This document shows, piece after piece, positions 1 through 6,981 of a DNA stretch of 14,400 nt (the stretch's first letter is position 1; each line of letters begins with the position of its first letter). A program made the position numbers and the translations under genes. Origin of the DNA: JBBRQP01 sp038226175 (GTDB lineage: Bacteria > Cyanobacteriota > Cyanobacteriia > Gloeobacterales > Anthocerotibacteraceae); the NCBI GenBank assembly GCA_038226175.1, contig JBBRQP010000071.1, forward strand, positions 1 to 14,400, given 5' to 3'. Under the pieces are notes generated by a model that ran no database searches, was not told the DNA's origin, and saw only the letters and a program-made list of their open reading frames with translations.

Positions 1-177
1 AGTTGCCTTGAGCAAGCAGAAAAATGTCGCTAGGAGATGATATGGTAATATAGTGCTGAGATAGAAATCTAGACCCCAATTCAAGGCAGAGTCTCGCTTA
101 ACTTAGACCCATTTTTGTCCCAACAACCGGATCCACCATATTAGGGCACTAAAAATATCAAATTCAAGCCTAATCTT

Positions 178-220
178 AATAAGAGTTCATGTTTTGTAAA
201 GAAAAGCATAAACTCTTATT
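178..220 (-). terminator. Hairpin after lepA, probable transcription end
   Basis: Arms AATAAGAGTT (178-187) and AACTCTTATT (211-220) are perfect 10-bp inverted repeats. After one mismatch the stem continues with ATG/CAT (189-191 and 207-209). The hairpin starts 12 bp beyond the lepA stop, where a terminator is expected. No long T-run follows on the minus strand, so it is not a textbook intrinsic terminator and may act as an RNA 3'-end stabiliser instead. The rest of 1-232 has no open frame or repeat that I could support. Confidence 0.5.
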
Positions 221-232
221 GCACCAAAGGGT

Positions 233-2041
233 TTAATTATCTAATTTCAACACAGACATAAAGGCTTCTTGGGGAACTTCGACGGAGCCTACCGCTTTCA
301 TGCGTTTTTTGCCTTCTTTTTGTTTTTCCAGAAGTTTTTTCTTACGGGTAATATCGCCGCCATAGCACTTGGCTAAAACATTTTTGCGCAGTGGGGCAAT
401 ATTTTCTCGGGCCACAACTTTAGCCCCAATCGCGGCTTGAATCGGGATTTGAAATTGTTGGCGGGGGATTAGTTCCTTGAGCTTAGCAGTTAGCTGACGG
501 CCAATCATCGCCGCTTTATCGGCATGGACAATCGCCGAGAGCGAGTCTACAGATTCGCCATTGAGCACGATATCGAGGCGTACTAGCCGCTCTTCGCGGT
601 AGCCCAAAAATTTATATTCCAAGGAAGCATAGCCCCGAGAGCGGGATTTTAGCTGATCAAAAAAGTCAGAAATCACTTCTGCTAAGGGGATTTCGTAAAT
701 AAGCGTGGTTCGGGTTGGCGTGATGTAATTCATATTGATGAAGATACCCCGCCGCTGTTGGCATAGCTCCATTAAGGCACCCACATACTCTTGGGGCGTG
801 ATGATATCGACTTTGACATAGGGCTCTTCGATTTTGAGGCGGTCTCCGGCTTCGGGTAACTCTGAGGGATTTTGGATCAGGATAATGCTTTCATCCGTCA
901 GTGTGACTTGATAGACCACCGAGGGCGCGGTCGTAACCAGGGTCAGATTATATTCGCGCTCTAGCCGTTCTTGGACAATCTCCATGTGCAATAAGCCCAA
1001 AAAGCCACAGCGAAAACCAAAACCCAGAGCCGAAGATGTTTCTGGTTCATAGCTCAAGGCGGCATCATTGAGACTCAGTTTGCCTAGTGCCTCGCGCAGG
1101 TCTTCAAATTCATCAGAATCGGTGGGATAAAGGCCACAAAATACCATGGGTTGAGCTTGACGATAGCCCGGTAAGGGTTCGGTAGCCGGACGTTCGGCAA
1201 GGGTAATTGTGTCGCCGACACGGGCATCTTGGACGGCGCGAATCTGGGCGGCCAGATAGCCCACTTCACCAGCATGAAGACTTTTGACCGGGACTTGACC
1301 GGGTTTTAACACGCCGATTTCATCGACCTCAAACTCACGCCCAGAGTTCATAAACCGGATCTTGTCGCCTTTTTTAACTTCACCGCTCATAATCCGAAAA
1401 TAAACAATTACCCCACGATAAGCATCATAATAACTATCAAAAATTAAGGCGCGTAAGGGTTCGGCAACCGTATCACGCGGTGCGGGAATTTTTTTGACCA
1501 AGGCTTCTAGGATCTCGGGAACCCCTACGCCTTCTTTGGCGGACGCTAGGATAATATCCGAGCAATCAAGACCAATCATTTCTTCGATCTCAGCGGCGAT
1601 GCGTTCCGGTTCAGCTCCGGGTAGATCAATTTTATTGAGGACGGGGATGATTTCTAAATCATGCTCCAGAGCCAGATAAACGTTGGCTAGGGTTTGGGCT
1701 TCGACGCCTTGCGAGGCATCAACGACGAGTAAAGCCCCTTCACAGGCAGCCAAAGAACGCGAGACTTCGTAGGTAAAGTCCACATGACCGGGGGTATCTA
1801 TCAGATTAAGAATATACAGTTCGCCGTCTTTGGCGCGGTATTCCATGCGGGCAGCTTGGAGTTTGATCGTGATGCCGCGTTCGCGCTCAAGCTCCATATT
1901 ATCTAGATGCTGGGCATTGAGGTCGCGGTTAGCAACCGTTCCGGTTACCTGCAAGAGGCGGTCTGCCAGGGTTGATTTGCCGTGGTCAATGTGGGCAATG
2001 ATGCAGAAATTACGAATTTTGGGAACAGCGACATCAGTCAT
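233..2041 (-). CDS. lepA: Elongation factor 4 (LepA), ribosomal back-translocating GTPase
   Basis: This is a cytoplasmic translational GTPase that acts on stalled or mistranslocated ribosomes. The start chosen gives MTDVAVPKIRNF and 602 aa, the usual cyanobacterial length; the frame stays open 99 bp further upstream, but that part lacks family similarity. GTPase motifs are clear: P-loop AHIDHGKST (16-24), switch I RERGITIK (53-60), DTPGH (82-85 region, with the catalytic His at 85) and NKID (136-139). Elongation-factor domains II, III and V follow. The LepA-specific basic C-terminus is present, with LAKCYGGDITRKKK and KRMKAVGSVEVP. No Shine-Dalgarno sequence is visible, which is common in cyanobacteria. 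It lies 102 bp downstream of a same-strand ABC permease gene and could be partly cotranscribed with it. The gene appears intact, and the identification is secure. Confidence 0.97.
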   Translation of the reverse strand: MTDVAVPKIRNFCIIAHIDHGKSTLADRLLQVTGTVANRDLNAQHLDNMELERERGITIKLQAARMEYRAKDGELYILNLIDTPGHVDFTYEVSRSLAACEGALLVVDASQGVEAQTLANVYLALEHDLEIIPVLNKIDLPGAEPERIAAEIEEMIGLDCSDIILASAKEGVGVPEILEALVKKIPAPRDTVAEPLRALIFDSYYDAYRGVIVYFRIMSGEVKKGDKIRFMNSGREFEVDEIGVLKPGQVPVKSLHAGEVGYLAAQIRAVQDARVGDTITLAERPATEPLPGYRQAQPMVFCGLYPTDSDEFEDLREALGKLSLNDAALSYEPETSSALGFGFRCGFLGLLHMEIVQERLEREYNLTLVTTAPSVVYQVTLTDESIILIQNPSELPEAGDRLKIEEPYVKVDIITPQEYVGALMELCQQRRGIFINMNYITPTRTTLIYEIPLAEVISDFFDQLKSRSRGYASLEYKFLGYREERLVRLDIVLNGESVDSLSAIVHADKAAMIGRQLTAKLKELIPRQQFQIPIQAAIGAKVVARENIAPLRKNVLAKCYGGDITRKKKLLEKQKEGKKRMKAVGSVEVPQEAFMSVLKLDN

Positions 2042-2143
2042 TGGGGTATCTTTACAGATCTTTATAATGATCGTACCTGTTCTCGGGCGAAGAGGGGAGG
2101 TTTGCCCAGAAGTTAGTTTTTTTATGCCCCTGCAGCGCACTGA

Positions 2144-3394
2144 TCAATCACTCCTCAAGGCCACAATCGGGTCAAGTTTTGCGGCATTACGCGCCGGGAT
2201 CACCCCAGCTAGCAAACCAACAATCACCGAAAGTGTAAAACCCAGGGCAATAGATGTAGTAGAAATCACAAACGGTAGTTTTAGTCCTACCGCTGCGGCT
2301 AAAGCAATCATGATCCCCACAACGATCCCAATCACACCACCGAGTAAGGAGACTACCACCGCCTCAGCTAAAAATTGATTTAAAACAGCACGACTAGTTG
2401 CGCCCAGAGCTTTACGAACGCCAATTTCTCGGGTGCGTTCGACGACCGAAACCAACATGATATTAGCAATGCCAATGCCGCCAACAATCAAAGAAATCCC
2501 GCCGATAGCCACGACCATGACCGTAAACAGCCCAACAATGGTGCCTAGCGTACTAACTAAGTCAACCTGATTAGCTACGGTAAAATCATCTTCTTGGGGC
2601 GGAAAAATATTGTGCCGCAACCGCAAAAGATTGGTCACCTGAAACTGTGCGGCGTCCAAATCAGCTTGGGTGGGAGCTTTGACCCACAGACCATTGATAG
2701 CGATGCCACTGAGGGCGTTATTACCCACCAGACGCGCCGCCATCGTTGAGAGGGGCATAAAGACCCGGTCATCATAATCGATATTGCCGAGAGCCCCTTT
2801 GGCATCGAGTACCCCGACTACACGATACCGTTCGCCTTGGATACGAATCTTAGCTCCGACAGCTTGCGCCTCTGGCCCGAAGAGACGATCCCGGACTTTG
2901 TATCCTAAAGCCACCACTTGATCAGCATTATCGACTTCAGCTTGGTTAAAAAAACGGCCTTCATTGAGCGTGTAGCTGCGCACATAGACATGGGCGATAT
3001 CGGTGCCGACTACCGTTGTAGCCGTATTTCTACCCTGATACACGATTTGGGCGGGTCTGAGTAAAAAGGCAGAAACGCCAGCTGCCGCGAGTACCTGTTT
3101 CTCAACCGCTAGCGCATCCCCCCAGGTCAAGGTTGTAGCGGAACCCGTGGCCTGCGTGATCCCACCTGTGCGCGCCGAACCCGCCAAAATCAATAGAATA
3201 TCCGTTCCTAAACTCTGAAATTGTCGTTCGGTAGCTTTTTGGACACCCTGCCCTACCGAAGTAATAGCAATTACCGACGCAATACCAATAATCACGCCTA
3301 GCATCGTCAGCCCAGTGCGTAGTTTATTACTCCAGAGATTTTCTATCGCCATGGTTAGGGTTTCGGTAAACGGTAACGGGATCGGTTTTGCCAC
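2144..3394 (-). CDS. MacB/FtsX-type ABC transporter permease
   Basis: This is an inner-membrane permease of the MacB family, which works with a separate ATPase and usually an HlyD-type adaptor to export peptides, lipids or small molecules. TM1 lies at about residues 27-47, preceded by NLWSNKLRTGLTMLG, typical of the family. A large extracytoplasmic MacB-PCD-like domain spans roughly 50-275. TM2 is at about 283-312, TM3 at 340-368 and TM4 at 380-400. The ATPase-coupling motif ERTREIGVRKALGA is at 319-332, and the protein ends with IPARNAAKLDPIVALRSD, again typical. At 416 aa it is full length. The start could instead be Met15. No ATP-binding subunit or membrane-fusion gene lies next to it here, so the substrate cannot be inferred. 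Tandem repeats lie just upstream of its start and may be regulatory. Confidence 0.92.
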   Translation of the reverse strand: MAKPIPLPFTETLTMAIENLWSNKLRTGLTMLGVIIGIASVIAITSVGQGVQKATERQFQSLGTDILLILAGSARTGGITQATGSATTLTWGDALAVEKQVLAAAGVSAFLLRPAQIVYQGRNTATTVVGTDIAHVYVRSYTLNEGRFFNQAEVDNADQVVALGYKVRDRLFGPEAQAVGAKIRIQGERYRVVGVLDAKGALGNIDYDDRVFMPLSTMAARLVGNNALSGIAINGLWVKAPTQADLDAAQFQVTNLLRLRHNIFPPQEDDFTVANQVDLVSTLGTIVGLFTVMVVAIGGISLIVGGIGIANIMLVSVVERTREIGVRKALGATSRAVLNQFLAEAVVVSLLGGVIGIVVGIMIALAAAVGLKLPFVISTTSIALGFTLSVIVGLLAGVIPARNAAKLDPIVALRSD

Positions 3395-3417
3395 AGTAAT
3401 ACTCGGCGGTATGGTTT

Positions 3418-3438
3418 AATCTTGACCCAATCTTGACC
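3418..3438. promoter_or_regulatory. Two 10-bp direct repeats at 11-bp spacing upstream of the permease gene
   Basis: AATCTTGACC occurs at 3418-3427 and again at 3429-3438, one helical turn apart and 24 bp upstream of the permease start. The second copy contains CTTGACCT, one mismatch from the cyanobacterial Pho-box unit PyTTAAPyPy(T/A), whose units also repeat every 11 bp. No convincing third unit is seen. This could be a response-regulator site for the minus-strand permease gene, but it remains a guess. Confidence 0.3.
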
Positions 3439-3484
3439 TTATAGAAGCTGATTAGGACTTGGATTTATGGCTCAGCCCTACGGC

Positions 3485-3516
3485 TTGACGTAAATTTTTT
3501 ATAAATTTTGTATATT
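3485..3516 (+). promoter_or_regulatory. AT-rich promoter candidate for the 52-aa gene
   Basis: TTGACG (3485-3490) could be a -35 box and TATATT (3511-3516) a -10 box. The spacing of 20 bp is longer than ideal. The stretch is strongly AT-rich against its surroundings and lies about 56 bp ahead of the small plus-strand gene at 3572, leaving room for a short leader. Confidence 0.35.
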
Positions 3517-3571
3517 TAGATACAGTTCTGCCATACTTAAGAAGTACGGGCTTAGGAAACAACCTGTGGAA

Positions 3572-3730
3572 ATGAAATCGACGGACTTTTCGTTTCACGC
3601 TTTAGAAACTTGGTTTGAACGCTTGACAGCAGCTCAGCCGAAGGTACACACCCCGGCTACTGAGCAATGGCAGTCTCTGCCGCGCTCAATTCGGCGTAGG
3701 GTCGAGCGTGAGTGCTACGGTAAACATTGA
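3572..3730 (+). CDS. Small hypothetical protein, 52 aa
   Basis: The frame opens with MKSTDFSFHALETWFERL and ends with RRRVERECYGKH before TGA. The protein is basic at its C-terminus (RSIRRRVERE) and has no signal peptide or membrane segment. I do not recognise a named family. It looks coding because it fills the gap between two minus-strand genes, has an AT-rich promoter-like stretch upstream and a strong hairpin 33 bp downstream. Its composition, with aromatic residues in an N-terminal FHALETWF segment and a Trp at 33, is protein-like. Such short proteins are common and poorly annotated in cyanobacteria. The frame also allows GTG six bases upstream as a start. Function is unknown. Confidence 0.55.
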   Translation: MKSTDFSFHALETWFERLTAAQPKVHTPATEQWQSLPRSIRRRVERECYGKH

Positions 3731-3762
3731 AATATACAATAACCCTTAAACTCAAATAATTA

Positions 3763-3791
3763 ACCGGGTAAAACAAGCTGTCCTACCCGGT
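3763..3791. terminator. Shared hairpin between convergent genes
   Basis: ACCGGGTA (3763-3770) and TACCCGGT (3784-3791) form a perfect 8-bp stem with a 13-nt loop. It lies between the 3' ends of the 52-aa gene (plus) and the PepSY gene (minus), the place for a bidirectional terminator. The minus strand continues TTAATTATTTG, a weak T-rich tail; the plus strand has none. Confidence 0.55.
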
Positions 3792-3809
3792 CATGATTAG
3801 CGGTTGGCC

Positions 3810-4133
3810 TTATTCCACCAGCAGAATTTTACCAGTCCCGGCATCAATCGCTAATTCCCGTTTACCGATTTCGACTGAATAGATCAAGTTACCATCTTCA
3901 TTTTCCAGATCAACTTGACCTAGTTTGCCATTGAAGCGTTTACGGGCAATTGCGACCGCATCTGCGTAGGAGAGCTTAGCCATTTGTTTGAGGCGAGCAG
4001 TATTCACTTCCTCTTTGCTCTCAGCGGTTTTTTGGTAAGGAACTTGAATGCTGCTGTGCATGGGAGCGGCGAATACCGAGGTAGATAGGGCAGAACCCAA
4101 AATCAAAGCTGAGACCAAACGAGACACGTACAT
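3810..4133 (-). CDS. Secreted PepSY-domain protein
   Basis: This is a 107-aa exported protein. The N-terminus (MYVSRLVSALILGSALSTSVFA) is a classical Sec signal peptide with cleavage likely after AFA at about residue 23. A single PepSY domain follows at about 50-106, with SYADAVAIARKRFNGKLGQVDLE and the terminal strand pattern IYSVEIGKRELAIDAGTGKIL. PepSY domains are linked to binding or inhibition of periplasmic peptidases and also occur alone in small envelope proteins; the partner here is unknown. The gene lies 83 bp downstream of nadA on the same strand, separated by a tandem repeat. A hairpin at 3763-3791 lies just past its stop. The fold assignment is good and the cellular role is open. 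Confidence 0.88.
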   Translation of the reverse strand: MYVSRLVSALILGSALSTSVFAAPMHSSIQVPYQKTAESKEEVNTARLKQMAKLSYADAVAIARKRFNGKLGQVDLENEDGNLIYSVEIGKRELAIDAGTGKILLVE

Positions 4134-4172
4134 AGCGTATATTCCTGAGACATACCTTAAGTTTGCGTAACG

Positions 4173-4214
4173 CCGATGAAGATTTGGAGAAGCCCCGGTG
4201 AAGATTTGGAGAAG
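4173..4214. repeat. Two tandem copies of a 20-bp unit (22-bp period)
   Basis: CCGATGAAGATTTGGAGAAG (4173-4192) recurs as CCGGTGAAGATTTGGAGAAG (4195-4214) with one mismatch. The pair sits between the nadA stop and the PepSY start, directly after nadA, and does not belong to a reading frame I can support. It may be a local duplication or a spacer affecting read-through from nadA into the PepSY gene. Confidence 0.85.
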
Positions 4215-4216
4215 TT

Positions 4217-5158
4217 TTAAGGACTCATGGCCAGCATGCGCTCGATTGGCTTGAGGGCGCGCAAACGGATAGATTCAGCCATCGTGATTTCTGGGGTACG
4301 ATTTTTCATAGCAAGATAGACTTTTTCGAGGGTATTGAGGCGCATATAGGGACATTCATTACACGCACACTGGTTATCGGGCGGGGCAGGAATAAAAGTT
4401 TTGTGGGGCGAGGCTTTTGCCATTTGGTGAATAATTCCTGATTCGGTGACCACAATAAATGTCGTGCTGGGACTCTTTTGGCTATAGGTCAGTAGCCCAG
4501 TAGTTGAGGCAATATAATCGGCATGGCGTAAAACAGGCTCCTCACACTCAGGATGCGCAATGATCTCAGCCTCAGGATACTGATGTTTGAGTTGGACTAG
4601 TTTCTTTTCAGAAAAGATCTCATGGACAATACAGGCTCCAGGCCAAAGGAGTAATTTGCGCCCCGTTTGTTGACTGACATAGCGTCCAAGATTTTGGTCT
4701 GGCCCGAAGATAATCGGTTGCTCAGGGGGCAGTTGGTTGACAATTGCCACAGCATTAGAAGACGTACAAATAATATCGCTGAGAGCCTTAACACCTGCGG
4801 TGCAATTGATATAGCTGATCACTAAATGATCCGGGTGGGCTTGGCAAAAGGCGGCAAATTTATCTTCGGGACAACCCGAGGCTAGCGAACAACCAGCGTC
4901 CAAATCGGGTAACAACACTTGCTTGGTGGGATTGAGGATCTTGGCGGTTTCTGCCATAAAATGAACCCCACAAAAAACAATGACATCGGCCTTAGTTTGG
5001 GCAGCTTGACGGGCTAAGCCCAAAGAGTCTCCCATATAATCTGCAATATCTTGAATATCTGGTTCTTGATAATAATGGGCTAAAACTACCGCATTTAGCT
5101 CTCGCTTGAGGCGGTTAATTTCTTGGAAGAGGTCGAGGGCAAGGCGTGTCGCAACCAT
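4217..5158 (-). CDS. nadA: Quinolinate synthase A
   Basis: This cytoplasmic [4Fe-4S] enzyme condenses iminoaspartate, made by NadB, with dihydroxyacetone phosphate to give quinolinate in de novo NAD synthesis. At 313 aa it is full length. Three cysteines match the cluster ligands known from E. coli (113, 200, 297): Cys90 in DAGCSLASGCP, Cys176 in PGACIVHEIF and Cys269 in CACNECPYM. Other family hallmarks are LAHYYQEPDIQDIADYMGDS (27-46), CGVHFMAETAKILNP (63-77) and AHPECEEPV (201-209). It is transcribed divergently from nadB across a 118-bp gap, so the two steps of the pathway can be controlled from one region. The start ATG is followed by VATRLALDLFQ; no clear Shine-Dalgarno sequence is seen. 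Confidence 0.97.
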   Translation of the reverse strand: MVATRLALDLFQEINRLKRELNAVVLAHYYQEPDIQDIADYMGDSLGLARQAAQTKADVIVFCGVHFMAETAKILNPTKQVLLPDLDAGCSLASGCPEDKFAAFCQAHPDHLVISYINCTAGVKALSDIICTSSNAVAIVNQLPPEQPIIFGPDQNLGRYVSQQTGRKLLLWPGACIVHEIFSEKKLVQLKHQYPEAEIIAHPECEEPVLRHADYIASTTGLLTYSQKSPSTTFIVVTESGIIHQMAKASPHKTFIPAPPDNQCACNECPYMRLNTLEKVYLAMKNRTPEITMAESIRLRALKPIERMLAMSP

Positions 5159-5276
5159 AAAAATGCTCCGGCTTAGTCTTCTATCCTAGCGGCTTATCGC
5201 TTGGCGTACTCAAGGGGGATAGACTAGAGGACTAGTTACGCACAGCCCAACCAAGGCAAACTCTATTGAGGGGTTC
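5159..5276. promoter_or_regulatory. nadA/nadB divergent promoter region with palindrome
   Basis: The 118-bp gap must drive both nadA (minus) and nadB (plus). It contains a perfect inverted repeat, ACTAG-AGGA-CTAGT, at 5223-5236, which could be an operator. Possible -10 boxes are TAGACT at 5220-5225 for nadB and TAGGAT, minus strand at 5183-5188, for nadA. No -35 box is convincing. GAGGGG at 5268-5273 is a likely ribosome binding site for nadB, 3 nt before its ATG. Confidence 0.4.
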
Positions 5277-6875
5277 ATGCAGCAATTTGATGCCGTCATT
5301 ATCGGTACAGGAGCCGCCGGACTCTATACTGCCCTCAATCTACCGGCTAATTGGCGTATTGCGCTGGTGACCAAAGAAAATCTGCAAATTTCGGCGAGTC
5401 AGTGGGCGCAAGGCGGTATTGCGGCGGTCACCGAACCCGATGATTCTTTTTTGTTACATGAAGAAGATACGCTCAAAGCAGGAGCTGGTTTATGTGAATT
5501 GGCAGCTGTGCGGATCTTGGTTGAAGAAGCTCCGCTGCGCATTCAAGAACTCTTAGACCTGGGGGTCGCCTTTGACCGCTATCAGGGTCGCTTAGCCGTT
5601 ACGCTCGAAGCCGCGCACTCACGACCCCGTATTCTTCATGCCGCCGATGAGACGGGTAAAGAATTGATTCGCGCCTTGATCGAAGAAATTTTATTACGGG
5701 ATAATTTGACTATTTTTGAGGAAGCCCTGGCTTTGGATCTGTGGATGGTGCAAGGCCAGTGTCGGGGGGTTTATATTCACACAACTCACGGCTTAGAAAC
5801 CTTAGCCACTCAGGTCACCGTTTTGGCAGCTGGTGGGTTTGGGCGTTTATTTAGCCATACGACTAATCCACCCGTCTGTACTGGTGATGGTCAAGCTATT
5901 GCCTATCGTGCCGGAGCGTTGTTGCAGGATCTGGAATTCATTCAGTTTCATCCGACGGCACTGAGCCTGGCCGGAGCACCCCGGTTTTTGATCAGCGAAG
6001 CGGTGCGTGGTGAAGGGGCGCAGCTTTTGGATCAGCAAGGCTATCGATTTATGCCAAGCTATCACCCGGATGGTGAGCTCGCACCGCGTGATGTGGTGAG
6101 TCGGGCTATTTTTTCGCAGTTACAAAAAACAGCTTCTGAGGTGGTTTGGTTAGATTTGCGACCCATTAACCGAGCCACGATTGAGCGTCGTTTTCCCAAT
6201 ATCCTACAAGTCTGTAAGCAATTGGGGCTGGATATCTTGACTGCGCCGATTCCGGTGGCTCCGGCAGCCCACTACACCATGGGAGGTGTCCGTACCGACC
6301 TTTGGGGACAGACTTCTGTTGGTGGGCTTTATGCTGTGGGGGAAGTGGCGAGTACGGGCGTGCATGGTGCTAATCGCTTAGCCAGTAATTCTCTGCTTGA
6401 ATGCCTAGTTTTTGCCCATCGCATTGCTTTTCACGCCACTCAGCTACCTCAAGCTGAAGTAACCGATCACCCAAAGCCGCAACCACCCGCGATCTGTCTG
6501 GAGACTGAGCTGCCACAACTGATGACTGAAGTTCGCACCTTGCTGCCTAAGTTGATGACCCAATATCTCGGCTTAGTACGCGATGCGGCGGGCTTAGGCC
6601 AAGCCCAAATCAAACTTGGAGTTTGGAGGCAAGCTCTAGGTATGACAGCAGATGCCGTACCGGTGGTCTATGGTGACAACGTCTTAACCCGTGAGAGCCT
6701 AGAAGTCTGGAATCTATTAACGCTCGGTATCTTAACCGTTGACAGTGCCTTGCAGCGTACCGAAAGCCGAGGGGCACATTATCGCAGTGATTATCCTCAT
6801 CTCGATCCAGCTTGGCGCGTGCATTCGAGTATTTCGCGTGCGGGTTGGCAAAAATTACCCCTTTTGCCTCAATAG
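5277..6875 (+). CDS. nadB: L-aspartate oxidase
   Basis: This flavoenzyme oxidises L-aspartate to iminoaspartate, the first step of de novo NAD synthesis, and feeds NadA. It belongs to the succinate dehydrogenase/fumarate reductase flavoprotein family. The FAD dinucleotide-binding motif IIGTGAAGLYTALNL is at about 8-22, followed by ASQWAQGGIAAV (40-51). Substrate-domain signatures are FIQFHPTAL (221-229, with His225), RGEGAQLLD (244-252), APRDVVSRAI (269-278) and HYTMGGVRTD (332-341). The second FAD motif, GLYAVGEVASTGVHGANRLA, begins at 350. A helical C-terminal domain completes the 532 aa, a normal length. Its short-range partner nadA lies upstream on the opposite strand. The gene appears intact. 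Confidence 0.97.
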   Translation: MQQFDAVIIGTGAAGLYTALNLPANWRIALVTKENLQISASQWAQGGIAAVTEPDDSFLLHEEDTLKAGAGLCELAAVRILVEEAPLRIQELLDLGVAFDRYQGRLAVTLEAAHSRPRILHAADETGKELIRALIEEILLRDNLTIFEEALALDLWMVQGQCRGVYIHTTHGLETLATQVTVLAAGGFGRLFSHTTNPPVCTGDGQAIAYRAGALLQDLEFIQFHPTALSLAGAPRFLISEAVRGEGAQLLDQQGYRFMPSYHPDGELAPRDVVSRAIFSQLQKTASEVVWLDLRPINRATIERRFPNILQVCKQLGLDILTAPIPVAPAAHYTMGGVRTDLWGQTSVGGLYAVGEVASTGVHGANRLASNSLLECLVFAHRIAFHATQLPQAEVTDHPKPQPPAICLETELPQLMTEVRTLLPKLMTQYLGLVRDAAGLGQAQIKLGVWRQALGMTADAVPVVYGDNVLTRESLEVWNLLTLGILTVDSALQRTESRGAHYRSDYPHLDPAWRVHSSISRAGWQKLPLLPQ

Positions 6876-6908
6876 CCCAGCCCATCTCTATCTCAGGAGT
6901 GATGCTTT

Positions 6909-6965
6909 TATAATTTCTAGGGTGTATATGAACGATATTGAAAATGAGGCGTCTCACCTCTAGAA
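6909..6965 (+). promoter_or_regulatory. Consensus -10 box and leader inverted repeat before the secreted hydrolase gene
   Basis: TATAAT at 6909-6914 is a perfect -10 hexamer; no -35 box stands out. Immediately downstream, TTCTAGGGTG (6915-6924) pairs with CACCTCTAGAA (6955-6965) apart from one bulged base. The repeat would lie at the transcription start and in the leader, ending 16 bp before the ATG. It could be an operator or a leader hairpin, or partly a terminator for nadB. Confidence 0.45.
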
Positions 6966-6981
6966 GCATTGGGATGAAAAA

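Noticed and set aside
1..177. A partial gene at the left edge
   Set aside because: All six frames meet stops within short distances and no family similarity is visible.
2042..2140. An N-terminal extension of LepA by 33 residues
   Set aside because: The extra residues are not LepA-like, whereas the start at 2041 gives the usual length and N-terminus.
1830..2378. A 182-codon plus-strand open frame across the lepA 5' end and the permease 3' end
   Set aside because: It lies opposite two well-supported genes, and its translation has no recognisable domain; it is a shadow of their codon use.
6610..6969. A 119-codon minus-strand frame opposite the end of nadB
   Set aside because: It overlaps the conserved C-terminal part of NadB, lacks family features, and is rich in Arg/His as expected of an antisense shadow.
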